Shown here: in pieces, positions 45,623-52,714 of the stretch
Layout: each line of letters opens with the position of its first letter
Position numbering within the stretch: the stretch's first letter is position 1
NCBI GenBank assembly: GCA_013152275.1
Contig: JAADGS010000090.1
Span: 44,828-108,827, forward strand
Source: Actinomycetota bacterium
Lineage (GTDB): Bacteria; Actinomycetota; Acidimicrobiia; Spongiisociales; UBA4744
Length of the DNA stretch: 64,000 nucleotides
Direction of reading: 5' to 3'
Made by a program: the position numbers and the translations under genes
Notes under the pieces: model-generated
Database searches by the model: none
Told to the model about the DNA's origin: nothing
What the model saw: only the letters and a program-made list of their open reading frames with translations

Positions 45623-46434
45623 GGCCCGTCCCTTCCGAAGAGTCGCACGAGGTCACACGCGTGCTCGACGTCGTGGACACGAATGATGTCGGCTCCGTAC
45701 TCGAGCGCGAGCGTCACATACGCCATCACTCTCGCCAGTTCGCGTTTGCGCGGTATGGGAATCAGCACCGGATACCCGAGCTTACGAATCACGTCCAGGT
45801 GCCGGATGACCCGCAGTTGCTGACGTGTGTACTCCTCGTAGTCGCTCCGGTAGTTGATGGACAAGCCCGGATCGAGGATCAGATCGGTGACCCCCAGCGC
45901 CCGGAGGTCGGAGATGTGGGGAGCAAGACGTTCGGCGACCTGAGCGGCCTTGTCCTGGACGAACTCGAGGTTACCCACCGAGAGGGGATCCTCCCCTTCC
46001 ACGTAGGTGACGACCACAGGCACCGAGGTCGACCGGACAACCTCGACCATTGCTTCGTTCCGCATGCCCCCCGTGTCATTGACGATTGCCGCACCGGCAT
46101 CGACGGCCCGGCGGGCGACATGAGGCTTCCATGTGTCCACCGAGACGACGAACTCCTCTGCCACGAGGAGATCGAGTGCCGGCAGCAACCGTTCGAGTTC
46201 CTCTTCCGGTGACAGTTCCACATTGTCGAAGTGAGAGGACTGGCCTCCCAGATCGATCATCGCCGCGCCATGGTCGCGATACCGGTGGGCCATCGCGAGC
46301 GCCTCCCGCGGCGAATTGGCCACCGTGTGACGGTTGTTGGACTCGGGCGAGAGATTGATAACGCCCATGACGTAGGTTCGATCGCCGGTGAAGTCGAAGC
46401 GCCGACTCCCGGCCTCAAGACTGAAGGCGCTCAC
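45619..46434 (-). CDS. Divergent dihydropteroate-synthase-family protein
   Basis: A TIM-barrel protein of the DHPS/pterin-binding family, 271 aa from GTG 46434. Family segments are present but altered. NxTPDSF becomes NLSPESNNRHT, DIGGEST becomes DLGGQSS, and the C-terminal SRKxF becomes IPRKREL; SVDTWK, INDTGG (VNDTGG here) and RVHDV are kept. The pterin-binding Asp and Asn positions look retained, whereas the p-aminobenzoate loop is changed. It may be an FolP2-type paralogue without classical activity, or a true DHPS of this lineage. It is coupled to holA. Confidence 0.65.
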   Translation of the reverse strand: MSAFSLEAGSRRFDFTGDRTYVMGVINLSPESNNRHTVANSPREALAMAHRYRDHGAAMIDLGGQSSHFDNVELSPEEELERLLPALDLLVAEEFVVSVDTWKPHVARRAVDAGAAIVNDTGGMRNEAMVEVVRSTSVPVVVTYVEGEDPLSVGNLEFVQDKAAQVAERLAPHISDLRALGVTDLILDPGLSINYRSDYEEYTRQQLRVIRHLDVIRKLGYPVLIPIPRKRELARVMAYVTLALEYGADIIRVHDVEHACDLVRLFGRDGP

Positions 46435-46466
46435 GGAACGCAGCGTAGCGTGGGCCTGCAACCAGC

Positions 46467-46557
46467 CGTCGGTCGTCGGTCGTCGGTCGTCGACGCGTTC
46501 CCAACAAGAGCACACCACGTCAACTACTGATTACTGAAGACCGATAACTGAAAACTG
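46467..46557. repeat. Two heptamer arrays (CGTCGGT and ANNACTG units)
   Basis: Four units CGTCGGT, CGTCGGT, CGTCGGT, CGTCGAC (46467-46494) are followed after 28 bases by five units ACTACTG, ATTACTG, AAGACCG, ATAACTG, AAAACTG (46523-46557). The second array matches the unit family at 27974-28029 and ends two bases before the stop codon of the next gene. Both arrays lie between folP and the exported protein gene. Confidence 0.8.
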
Positions 46558-46559
46558 CC

Positions 46560-47015
46560 TCACGGCCCGACGAGCAGTGAGCCTGTCAACAGGTGAGCCC
46601 CGGGATCGAGGTGGAACACCACCGTATCGGTTCCTGTCTCCGCAGGGTCGATACGGCCGATCGCCACAGGAATCACCATGCGGTTCAACGACAGATCAAC
46701 CGTGCCCTGCCACGGATACGCCGAGTTGTTCGTGACCCGGACGGTCAGGTTGAGCCGACCATCCGATTCGGCCCGGGCCTTCAGATCCACGGCTAGGCCG
46801 CCACAAAGGCCGCTATCTTCCCCGGTCTGTCCCGTTGCCGAACTGGTAACGACCGCGCTGCCGTCTTCGGCGACGATGACACTGAACGGTGCTGCCACGT
46901 TTTCCTCGCAGGTCAGCACGTGGGTGAGACCGCGAAGTGACGATGCTGCAATCGGGATCAAGAAGACCCCGAGTATCAACACGATCGCAACCCGCGACTT
47001 GAGGATCGATGGCAT
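46560..47015 (-). CDS. Uncharacterised single-pass exported protein
   Basis: A 151-residue protein with an N-terminal membrane helix (VAIVLILGVFLIPIAASSL) and an extracytoplasmic domain rich in beta strands (RLNLTVRVTNNSAYPWQGTVDLSL). It has two Cys (LTCEEN and LCGG) that could form a disulfide. No lipobox is present. The domain resembles small immunoglobulin-like DUFs, but I cannot name a family. ATG 47015 is preferred over an upstream frame to 47063. Confidence 0.6.
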   Translation of the reverse strand: MPSILKSRVAIVLILGVFLIPIAASSLRGLTHVLTCEENVAAPFSVIVAEDGSAVVTSSATGQTGEDSGLCGGLAVDLKARAESDGRLNLTVRVTNNSAYPWQGTVDLSLNRMVIPVAIGRIDPAETGTDTVVFHLDPGAHLLTGSLLVGP

Positions 47016-47135
47016 GGTTCCAGTGTAAGACGCAGACACCGGCTTGCTCCCGACATCCGGCAACGACCCGCCGTAAACGGCACGCTCCGACTCTGGTCAC
47101 CAGGGACTCGGCACCGGGAACTACCATCACGAGCT

Positions 47136-47954
47136 GTGACGAACATTCCTTATCGACGAGCACGCATCCTCCTCACCGGCGTAGGGCTGATCGTGCTCAG
47201 CCTCGTCGCCTTGATCATGTATGTGCGCAGCGTCGATCCCATCGAAGTGATCGGAACGCTGCTCTTCATCCCTGTCTTTCTCGGCTTGATGTTCTGGGGC
47301 CTTCGCGGAGGCGTGATCGTCGGTCTGGTTGCCGCCGTCGCATACGCCGCCATTCGGTCTCCCGCGATCGCAGCCGTTGGTGCCGGCCGATTCACCGGGC
47401 TGATCCTCGGCAGAGCGGCCGGATATCTGGCATTCGGGGCAATCGGTGGCTGGGCGGCGGATCAGCTGCGTGCTTCTATCGACAAGCTCGGCCTCTACGA
47501 CCAGGTCGACGATGCGACGGGCCTGCTGAATGCCAGGGCGGTCCTGCAGACGATCGACATGGAACGCAGCCGTGCCCGGCGATACGAGAAAGTCTTCTCG
47601 GTGGTGCTCGTCGAAATCCCCACATCGGTGTTCGAGGGGTTGCGACGGCGCAAACGTCGCACCGTGCTGAAGGAGATCGGCCGCGATCTGGCGGCAAGCA
47701 TACGGGCTGCCGATCGCTGCGGACATGCGCTGGAGGCAGACCGGCATCTGATCACCGTCATCCTCCCGGAGACCGGCCGTCAGGGAGCCCAGAGCTTCTT
47801 GGACACGCTCCAGCTCCGCCTCGCCGAGGGCTTGCGGAATCGCGGCGCCTCCCCGGATCGGATCGTGGGAGATCTCGTTACGTTCCCGGATGACCCCGTC
47901 GACGAGATCGAGGTGCGCCTCGGAGCGATAGCGCAACGAGAGTTCCCCGACTGA
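47136..47954 (+). CDS. Membrane protein with degenerate GGDEF domain
   Basis: A 272-residue protein. Three or four N-terminal helices span about residues 10-110. A GGDEF-like fold then starts at DDATGLLNARAVLQTIDMERSRARRY. The catalytic features are lost: the metal-binding LDLDxFK segment is VEIPTSVFE, and the GGDEF loop is EADRHL, just before ITVILPETG. It is therefore unlikely to make c-di-GMP and may be a receptor or scaffold. The GTG start lacks a strong ribosome binding site. It converges with comEC, four bases apart. Confidence 0.72.
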   Translation: MTNIPYRRARILLTGVGLIVLSLVALIMYVRSVDPIEVIGTLLFIPVFLGLMFWGLRGGVIVGLVAAVAYAAIRSPAIAAVGAGRFTGLILGRAAGYLAFGAIGGWAADQLRASIDKLGLYDQVDDATGLLNARAVLQTIDMERSRARRYEKVFSVVLVEIPTSVFEGLRRRKRRTVLKEIGRDLAASIRAADRCGHALEADRHLITVILPETGRQGAQSFLDTLQLRLAEGLRNRGASPDRIVGDLVTFPDDPVDEIEVRLGAIAQREFPD

Positions 47955-47958
47955 TCGT

Positions 47959-50106
47959 TCACCGGAAGGGGACCACGATGTCGCCTTCTTCATCGGTGCG
48001 TCGCACGACCGTGCCGGCAGACTCAAAGGCCGCGATGACCTCGAGAGACGGGTGTCCGAACGTGTTTTGCCCGACGCTGATGATCGCCTGCGTCGGTCTC
48101 GTCGAGAGAAGCCACCCGACATCCGAAGTATCGGCTCCCTGATGAGGCACTTTCAGCACATCGGTGGGGATGGGTCCGAGTTCGGACTGGGCGATCTTCT
48201 CCACGTCGCCGGGAAAGAGCATCGTCGTCCCGTAGCCCTGCACGACGAGTACGAGAGACTGGTCGTTGGGCGATGCATAGCGTCGCAGAGGCCCTGCCAC
48301 GATGATGTCGAGGTCCCCGATGGCGACCCTCTGCCCGACCGGTGGCACCAGAACAGGGACCCCTCGCCGTTCGGCCTCCGAGAGCAACTCGACGGAGGCG
48401 GGCCCGCCTTGCGGATACCCGGAGTGCCACAGTGCCCCCACGGGGAGATGCTCGAGAACGGCCAGGAGCCCCGCCGCGTGATCATCGTGTGGATGCGACA
48501 GCACCATGAGATCGATGCTGCGGACCCCGTACTCTGCAAGCTTGTGCAGGATCAGAACGGGGTCAGGCCCCCCGTCGATCAGCAGCGTCTGGCCGCCCGA
48601 ACCGATGATGAGTTCCGAGTCCCCTTGTCCGACGTCCAGGAACACGGTCGACGGGCCGGCTACTCGATGTGCGGGGATGGCGACCGTGACGAACACGATC
48701 GCCCCTGCAACCACGGCGAGCAGAGGACGCAGCTTCCGTGATCGGGCAAGGAAGCCGCCTGCCGCGACCAGAAGAGCAGCCATCGGCCCGATCTGCGGCC
48801 AACTCGAGGCCGTCTTCGCGATGAACAGCACGGCGCCCGCGGCGCGCACCCCCACTTCGGTCAGGAACGGCACGCCTGCGAGGAGTCCGATTCCTCCTGA
48901 TGCCGTCGAGGTCATCACCAGTGGCGATGCGAGGAGATTGGCCAGTGGTGAGAGCAGCGGCAACGCACCGAAGTGTGCAAGGAGGACTGGAGCGACTGCT
49001 ATCTGCGCTGCAACGGTCACTCCCAGGGGTGCACCGAGCCGGCGGGGTAATCGGTCCTTGAAGATGTCGGCCCCCGCCATGACCCCGATCGTCGCGGCAA
49101 CGGAAAGTTGGAATCCGATATCTCCGCCGAGTTCGCCCGACACCAGCAGCAGCGCCGAAACGGACGTGCCGAGTGCGATCCACGGTGTGAGGGCGATTCC
49201 GACGGAGCGAGCCACCAACAGGAGGCCTGCCATGCCCGCGGCACGAAGGACCGAAGGCTCCCAACGGGTTATGACCACGAACACGGCAAGGCCGACCAGG
49301 CCGGCGACCGCCCTCCGGCGAGGTCCGAAGGCGAACGGCCCGACGATGACCCACCAAAGCAGAAGGAACAGCGCAACGTTGGACCCCGAGACCGCAACGA
49401 AATGGGACAGTCCCGACCTGCGAAGCTGGTCCGAGGCCACCGGTGGCAATCGGCGAATATCACCGATCAGAAACCCGGAGAGCAGCGCTTCCGCGGCGCC
49501 CCCGCCGTGAGCATCCAGTCCTGCCGCGATCCTTCGCCGCACGGCGTTCCCAACCGAGAACAAAGGGTCGGAGGCCGATGATACGATCGTCACGCTCGCA
49601 CCCCGGATGACGCCGGCATACGGATCACCGCGCGCTCTCCCGCCTTGCGTCCGGGCGGTACCTTTCACGACCACGCGATCCCGGGCGGCAATCTCGGTTG
49701 CCGTATCGACCGCGACGAGGATCGGAGCCCCATCCCAGACCTGCCAGGTGTGGTCATACTCGATGTGGGTCGGTTGGAAGAGGAACCAGTCGCCCGATCC
49801 GCCGGGACGGAGATCGTCGATTGCCCAGCCCGCGAGCTTGACGGGGCCGTCGACCGAGGGAGCTGTGAGCACCGACGACTCCCTTGCCGCAGACAGCGAG
49901 CCGGAGAGCGAGCCTGCCACGAGCAGCGCAGCAGCCACGACCGTCCAATCTCGACGGACGGTCACCAGAATCGTGCCTCCGACGACCACCGCCCCGGCGA
50001 CCGCGGGCACGCCTACGAGCCTGCCGACGGCCACGGCACTCCACACGAGCGCTCCGGCACCCAGAGTCCAGCGTCCGGCGACGCCGGGCAGTCGCAGTCG
50101 TGTCAC
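47959..50106 (-). CDS. comEC: DNA internalisation protein ComEC/Rec2
   Basis: Channel protein for uptake of single-stranded DNA, 715 aa. It has an N-terminal DUF4131 region, then the Competence domain with LSGFLIGDIRRLPP and SGLSHFVAVSGSNVALFL. A C-terminal metallo-beta-lactamase-like domain carries SHPHDDHAAGLLAVLEHL and VPHQGADTSDVGWLL. The metal ligands appear intact, so the nuclease-like domain may be active. The GTG start overlaps the comEA stop (GTGA). Type IV pilus genes, also needed for transformation, are not in the window. Confidence 0.92.
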   Translation of the reverse strand: MTRLRLPGVAGRWTLGAGALVWSAVAVGRLVGVPAVAGAVVVGGTILVTVRRDWTVVAAALLVAGSLSGSLSAARESSVLTAPSVDGPVKLAGWAIDDLRPGGSGDWFLFQPTHIEYDHTWQVWDGAPILVAVDTATEIAARDRVVVKGTARTQGGRARGDPYAGVIRGASVTIVSSASDPLFSVGNAVRRRIAAGLDAHGGGAAEALLSGFLIGDIRRLPPVASDQLRRSGLSHFVAVSGSNVALFLLLWWVIVGPFAFGPRRRAVAGLVGLAVFVVITRWEPSVLRAAGMAGLLLVARSVGIALTPWIALGTSVSALLLVSGELGGDIGFQLSVAATIGVMAGADIFKDRLPRRLGAPLGVTVAAQIAVAPVLLAHFGALPLLSPLANLLASPLVMTSTASGGIGLLAGVPFLTEVGVRAAGAVLFIAKTASSWPQIGPMAALLVAAGGFLARSRKLRPLLAVVAGAIVFVTVAIPAHRVAGPSTVFLDVGQGDSELIIGSGGQTLLIDGGPDPVLILHKLAEYGVRSIDLMVLSHPHDDHAAGLLAVLEHLPVGALWHSGYPQGGPASVELLSEAERRGVPVLVPPVGQRVAIGDLDIIVAGPLRRYASPNDQSLVLVVQGYGTTMLFPGDVEKIAQSELGPIPTDVLKVPHQGADTSDVGWLLSTRPTQAIISVGQNTFGHPSLEVIAAFESAGTVVRRTDEEGDIVVPFR

Positions 50107-50648
50107 GGCACGATCACCGAATCACGAAGCGCCGCAAGTTTTCCTTCACCGATGCCGGGAACATCCAAGAGATCCTCGATGGTCTCAAATGGCCCGTTGC
50201 GTTCGCGGTAGTCGAATATGCGCTTGGCGAGGACCGGTCCCACCCCCGGCAACGCTTCCAACTCTTGCGCGCCGGCGCGATTGACCGCGACCTTGCCTGC
50301 ATCCACGGCCGCCGGTGACCCCTCGGCGGCGATCGAAGGTACATCGACCTGCTGCCCATCAGAGATCGGCGCGGCGAGATTGACGCCGCTCAACTGCGCA
50401 TAGGGAAGGACCCCGCCTGCTCCGGCGATGGCGTCGGCCACGCGTGCCGGTGCCGAGATCTCGACGAGGCCCGGATGGAGGACCGCCCCCGACACGTAGA
50501 CGGTCACCGTGTCGATCGCCTCCTCGAGACGAACGGCCGGAGGGGTCTCCACAGGAGCTGTGGCCGCGCTCGGTCTGCCGAACCAGAGGCCGGCAGCCGC
50601 TGCAAGCGCGAGCGCCCCTGCTGCAATGAGAGTGGAGAATCGAGTCAA
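50103..50648 (-). CDS. comEA: DNA-binding competence protein ComEA
   Basis: Membrane-anchored DNA receptor, 181 aa. One N-terminal helix is followed by a SLBB-type domain (TVYVSGAVLHPGLVEI) and a C-terminal helix-hairpin-helix pair (VNRAGAQELEALPGVGPVLAKRI, FETIEDLLDVPGIGEGKLAAL). It starts at TTG 50648 with GAGGGA six bases upstream. The comEA-comEC order is standard. Confidence 0.93.
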   Translation of the reverse strand: MTRFSTLIAAGALALAAAAGLWFGRPSAATAPVETPPAVRLEEAIDTVTVYVSGAVLHPGLVEISAPARVADAIAGAGGVLPYAQLSGVNLAAPISDGQQVDVPSIAAEGSPAAVDAGKVAVNRAGAQELEALPGVGPVLAKRIFDYRERNGPFETIEDLLDVPGIGEGKLAALRDSVIVP

Positions 50649-50719
50649 GGATCCCTCGTCGCTCTTGTATCACCCTGCCGCCGCCGGGTGAAGTAGGTTG
50701 TGCTCGACCAAGGAGACAC

Positions 50720-51523
50720 ATGAACCGCTATCGCGTCGAACCCGGAACCGCCGTCCGCCTCTCCGAACGGGATCCGGCAGACACGACGGCGTTCACCGGC
50801 AAGAAGAAGGCCGGCCGCAAGAAAGCCCAGGCGTTGAATCACAGATTGGAGAATCTCCAGGAACTTCTCTACGCGGAAGGAAAACACCGACTCCTCGTCG
50901 TGCTCCAGGCGATGGACACCGGTGGCAAGGATGGAACGATCCGGCATGTCTTCGACGGCACGAACCCACAGGGTGTCAAGGTCGCCTCATTCAAGAAGCC
51001 CACGTCACGAGAGCTGGCCCACGACTACTTGTGGCGAGTCCACCCGCACACACCGGGCAACGGCGAGATCGTCATCTTCAACCGTTCCCACTACGAGGAC
51101 GTTCTTGTCGTCAGGGTGCACGGCCTCGTCCCGGCCGACGTCTGGAGCCGGCGCTACGACCAGATCAATGCCTTCGAGAAGAGACTCGCCGACGAGGGCA
51201 CGACGATCCTCAAGTTCTTCCTGCACATCTCCAAGGAGGAGCAGCGACTGCGGCTGCAGGCCCGTCTGGACGAGCCGACGAAACACTGGAAGTTCTCCCG
51301 GAACGACCTCGCCGAACGGCAACGGTGGGACGCCTACGCGGAGGCGTACGAGGCCGTCCTGTCAAAGACGTCGACTCCGTCGGCACCTTGGTACGTGGTT
51401 CCTGCAGACCGGAAGTGGTACCGCAACCTGGTGGTCTCCGAGGTGCTGGTCGACACGCTCGAACGTCTCGACATGCGATACCCGGAGGCGGAGGAGGGTC
51501 TCGACCAGGTGGTCATCACCTGA
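50720..51523 (+). CDS. ppk2: Polyphosphate kinase 2 family protein (class III-like)
   Basis: Transfers phosphate between polyphosphate and nucleotides, 267 aa. Walker A is MDTGGKDGT, the DxxNR-type region is FNRSHYEDVLVVRVH and the lid helix is FLHISKEEQRLRLQARL. The overall sequence is closest in my memory to class III PPK2s, which phosphorylate AMP and ADP. AAGGAG precedes the ATG. Two tandem hairpins follow the stop codon. Confidence 0.9.
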   Translation: MNRYRVEPGTAVRLSERDPADTTAFTGKKKAGRKKAQALNHRLENLQELLYAEGKHRLLVVLQAMDTGGKDGTIRHVFDGTNPQGVKVASFKKPTSRELAHDYLWRVHPHTPGNGEIVIFNRSHYEDVLVVRVHGLVPADVWSRRYDQINAFEKRLADEGTTILKFFLHISKEEQRLRLQARLDEPTKHWKFSRNDLAERQRWDAYAEAYEAVLSKTSTPSAPWYVVPADRKWYRNLVVSEVLVDTLERLDMRYPEAEEGLDQVVIT

Positions 51524-51526
51524 ACG

Positions 51527-51653
51527 GTTTTCCTGTCAATGGCAGCGTCGGATAGCGACGCCGGCATTGACGAGAAAATGGGAGTGGTTTTTCTGTCAAT
51601 GGCAGCGTCGGATAGCGACGCCAGCATTGACGAGAAAGCGGGTGATATCCCGC
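51527..51653. repeat. Two tandem 60-bp hairpin repeats plus a third small stem
   Basis: Two copies with an exact period of 60 bases (51527 and 51587). Each has an arm GTCAATGGCAGCGTCG, loop GATA, and an arm CGACGCC(G/A)GCATTGAC flanked by TTTTC and GAGAAA. The copies differ at very few positions. A small GCGGGTGATATCCCGC stem follows. They lie between ppk2 and the convergent lgt and could terminate transcription from both sides. Confidence 0.8.
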
Positions 51654-51890
51654 TCTCTGTGCACATCGATGTCGACGTCGTCAATCCCGCCGAAATGCCG
51701 GCCGTGAACTACCCATCGCCCGGCGGCCCGTCGCTGGATGCCGTGGCGTCGTTGTTGCGCTCGATCTCGTCGACCGGCCGGCTGCTCGCCTGCTCATTCT
51801 CGTCCTGGAATCCTGCGCTCCCTGGAGCGGAGGCCCCTGCGGCCGCAACCGAGACACTCACCGACGCGTTGGCGTGGCTGCGCGCTAGCG
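51650..51890 (+). pseudogene. Arginase/agmatinase-family C-terminal relic
   Basis: The frame reads VHIDVDVVNPAEMPAVNYP, then PGGPSLDAVASLLRSI and STGRLLACSFSSWNPAL. This is the C-terminal part of the ureohydrolase fold, with the DxDxxxP metal motif. Upstream, the frame runs into the tandem hairpins, so everything before the last ~80 residues is missing. From about 51709 onward the same DNA is translated on the opposite strand as the tail of Lgt. It is a 5'-truncated relic. Confidence 0.7.
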
Positions 51891-52698
51891 ATGCCTGTCG
51901 AACCAGGAATACGGTGAGCGCACCGATGACCACCAGTGCGGCAACGAGTTGGTTGGCCCGAAACCCGAACACGTGTGTGGCGGAGTCGGTACGGATGAAC
52001 TCGAGGAGAAAACGACCGAGACCGTAGAACACCAGATACCCCATGATCATGTTGCCTCTGGCGATCTTGAACCGTTTCTCGATCAGCAGCAGCAGCGGGA
52101 TCACGAGAAGCGCGTTCCACGCAGACTCGTAGAGGAACGTCGGATGAAACGTGGCCGCATCCGCATACTGAGAGGGGCGGAACTGCGGGGCGATCTGCAC
52201 TGCCCATGGAAGGTTGGACGGCGTGCCGAACAGCTCCTGGTTCATGTAGTTGCCCCACCGCCCGATCGCCTGGGCGGCGGGTAACCCGATCGCCGCCGCA
52301 TCTGCGAACGCGGCGACGTTCCAGAACCGCCCCTTGCCCGGAGTCCTGTGAACGAGCATGAGGACAACACCGACGATCGCTCCGACGGTCAGTCCACCGA
52401 AGAACGCCAAACCGCCTTCCCAGATGGCGAAAACGTGCCACAACCCTCCTGAGGTCACCTCGGCCCAGCGTGGGATCACATACGCGGCCCTGGCCCCGAG
52501 CAAGCCTCCAACGACCGCCCATATGGACACGGTCTCCGCGAGGTGTGGGTCTCCCCCGTAGCGCTCGAACCGCCGCATCGTCACCCAGATCGCGACGAGC
52601 ACACCGATGCCGATGAGCAGCCCGTAGTAGTGGATCGTCAGAGGACCGATCGACAACGTGTTGGTTGATGGGGAGGGAATCGACGCAAGCATCGACAT
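51709..52698 (-). CDS. lgt: Prolipoprotein diacylglyceryl transferase Lgt
   Basis: Attaches diacylglycerol to the lipobox Cys of lipoproteins such as those encoded here, 329 aa from ATG 52698. Seven helices are predicted. The signature AIGRWGNYMNQELFG and the preceding catalytic-region Tyr/His (IHYYGLLIGIG) are present. The last ~55 residues (after FLVRQASLARSH) are a low-complexity Ala/Ser/Asp tail that lies antisense to the arginase relic. This suggests that lgt lost its original stop codon. It starts 16 bases after leuS. Confidence 0.92.
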   Translation of the reverse strand: MSMLASIPSPSTNTLSIGPLTIHYYGLLIGIGVLVAIWVTMRRFERYGGDPHLAETVSIWAVVGGLLGARAAYVIPRWAEVTSGGLWHVFAIWEGGLAFFGGLTVGAIVGVVLMLVHRTPGKGRFWNVAAFADAAAIGLPAAQAIGRWGNYMNQELFGTPSNLPWAVQIAPQFRPSQYADAATFHPTFLYESAWNALLVIPLLLLIEKRFKIARGNMIMGYLVFYGLGRFLLEFIRTDSATHVFGFRANQLVAALVVIGALTVFLVRQASLARSHANASVSVSVAAAGASAPGSAGFQDENEQASSRPVDEIERNNDATASSDGPPGDG

Positions 52699-52714
52699 GA
52701 GGCTACCGCCCTTG

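Noticed and set aside
51527..51653. CRISPR array
   Set aside because: Only two units with a 60-base period and no distinct spacers; each unit is itself a hairpin, and no cas genes are present.
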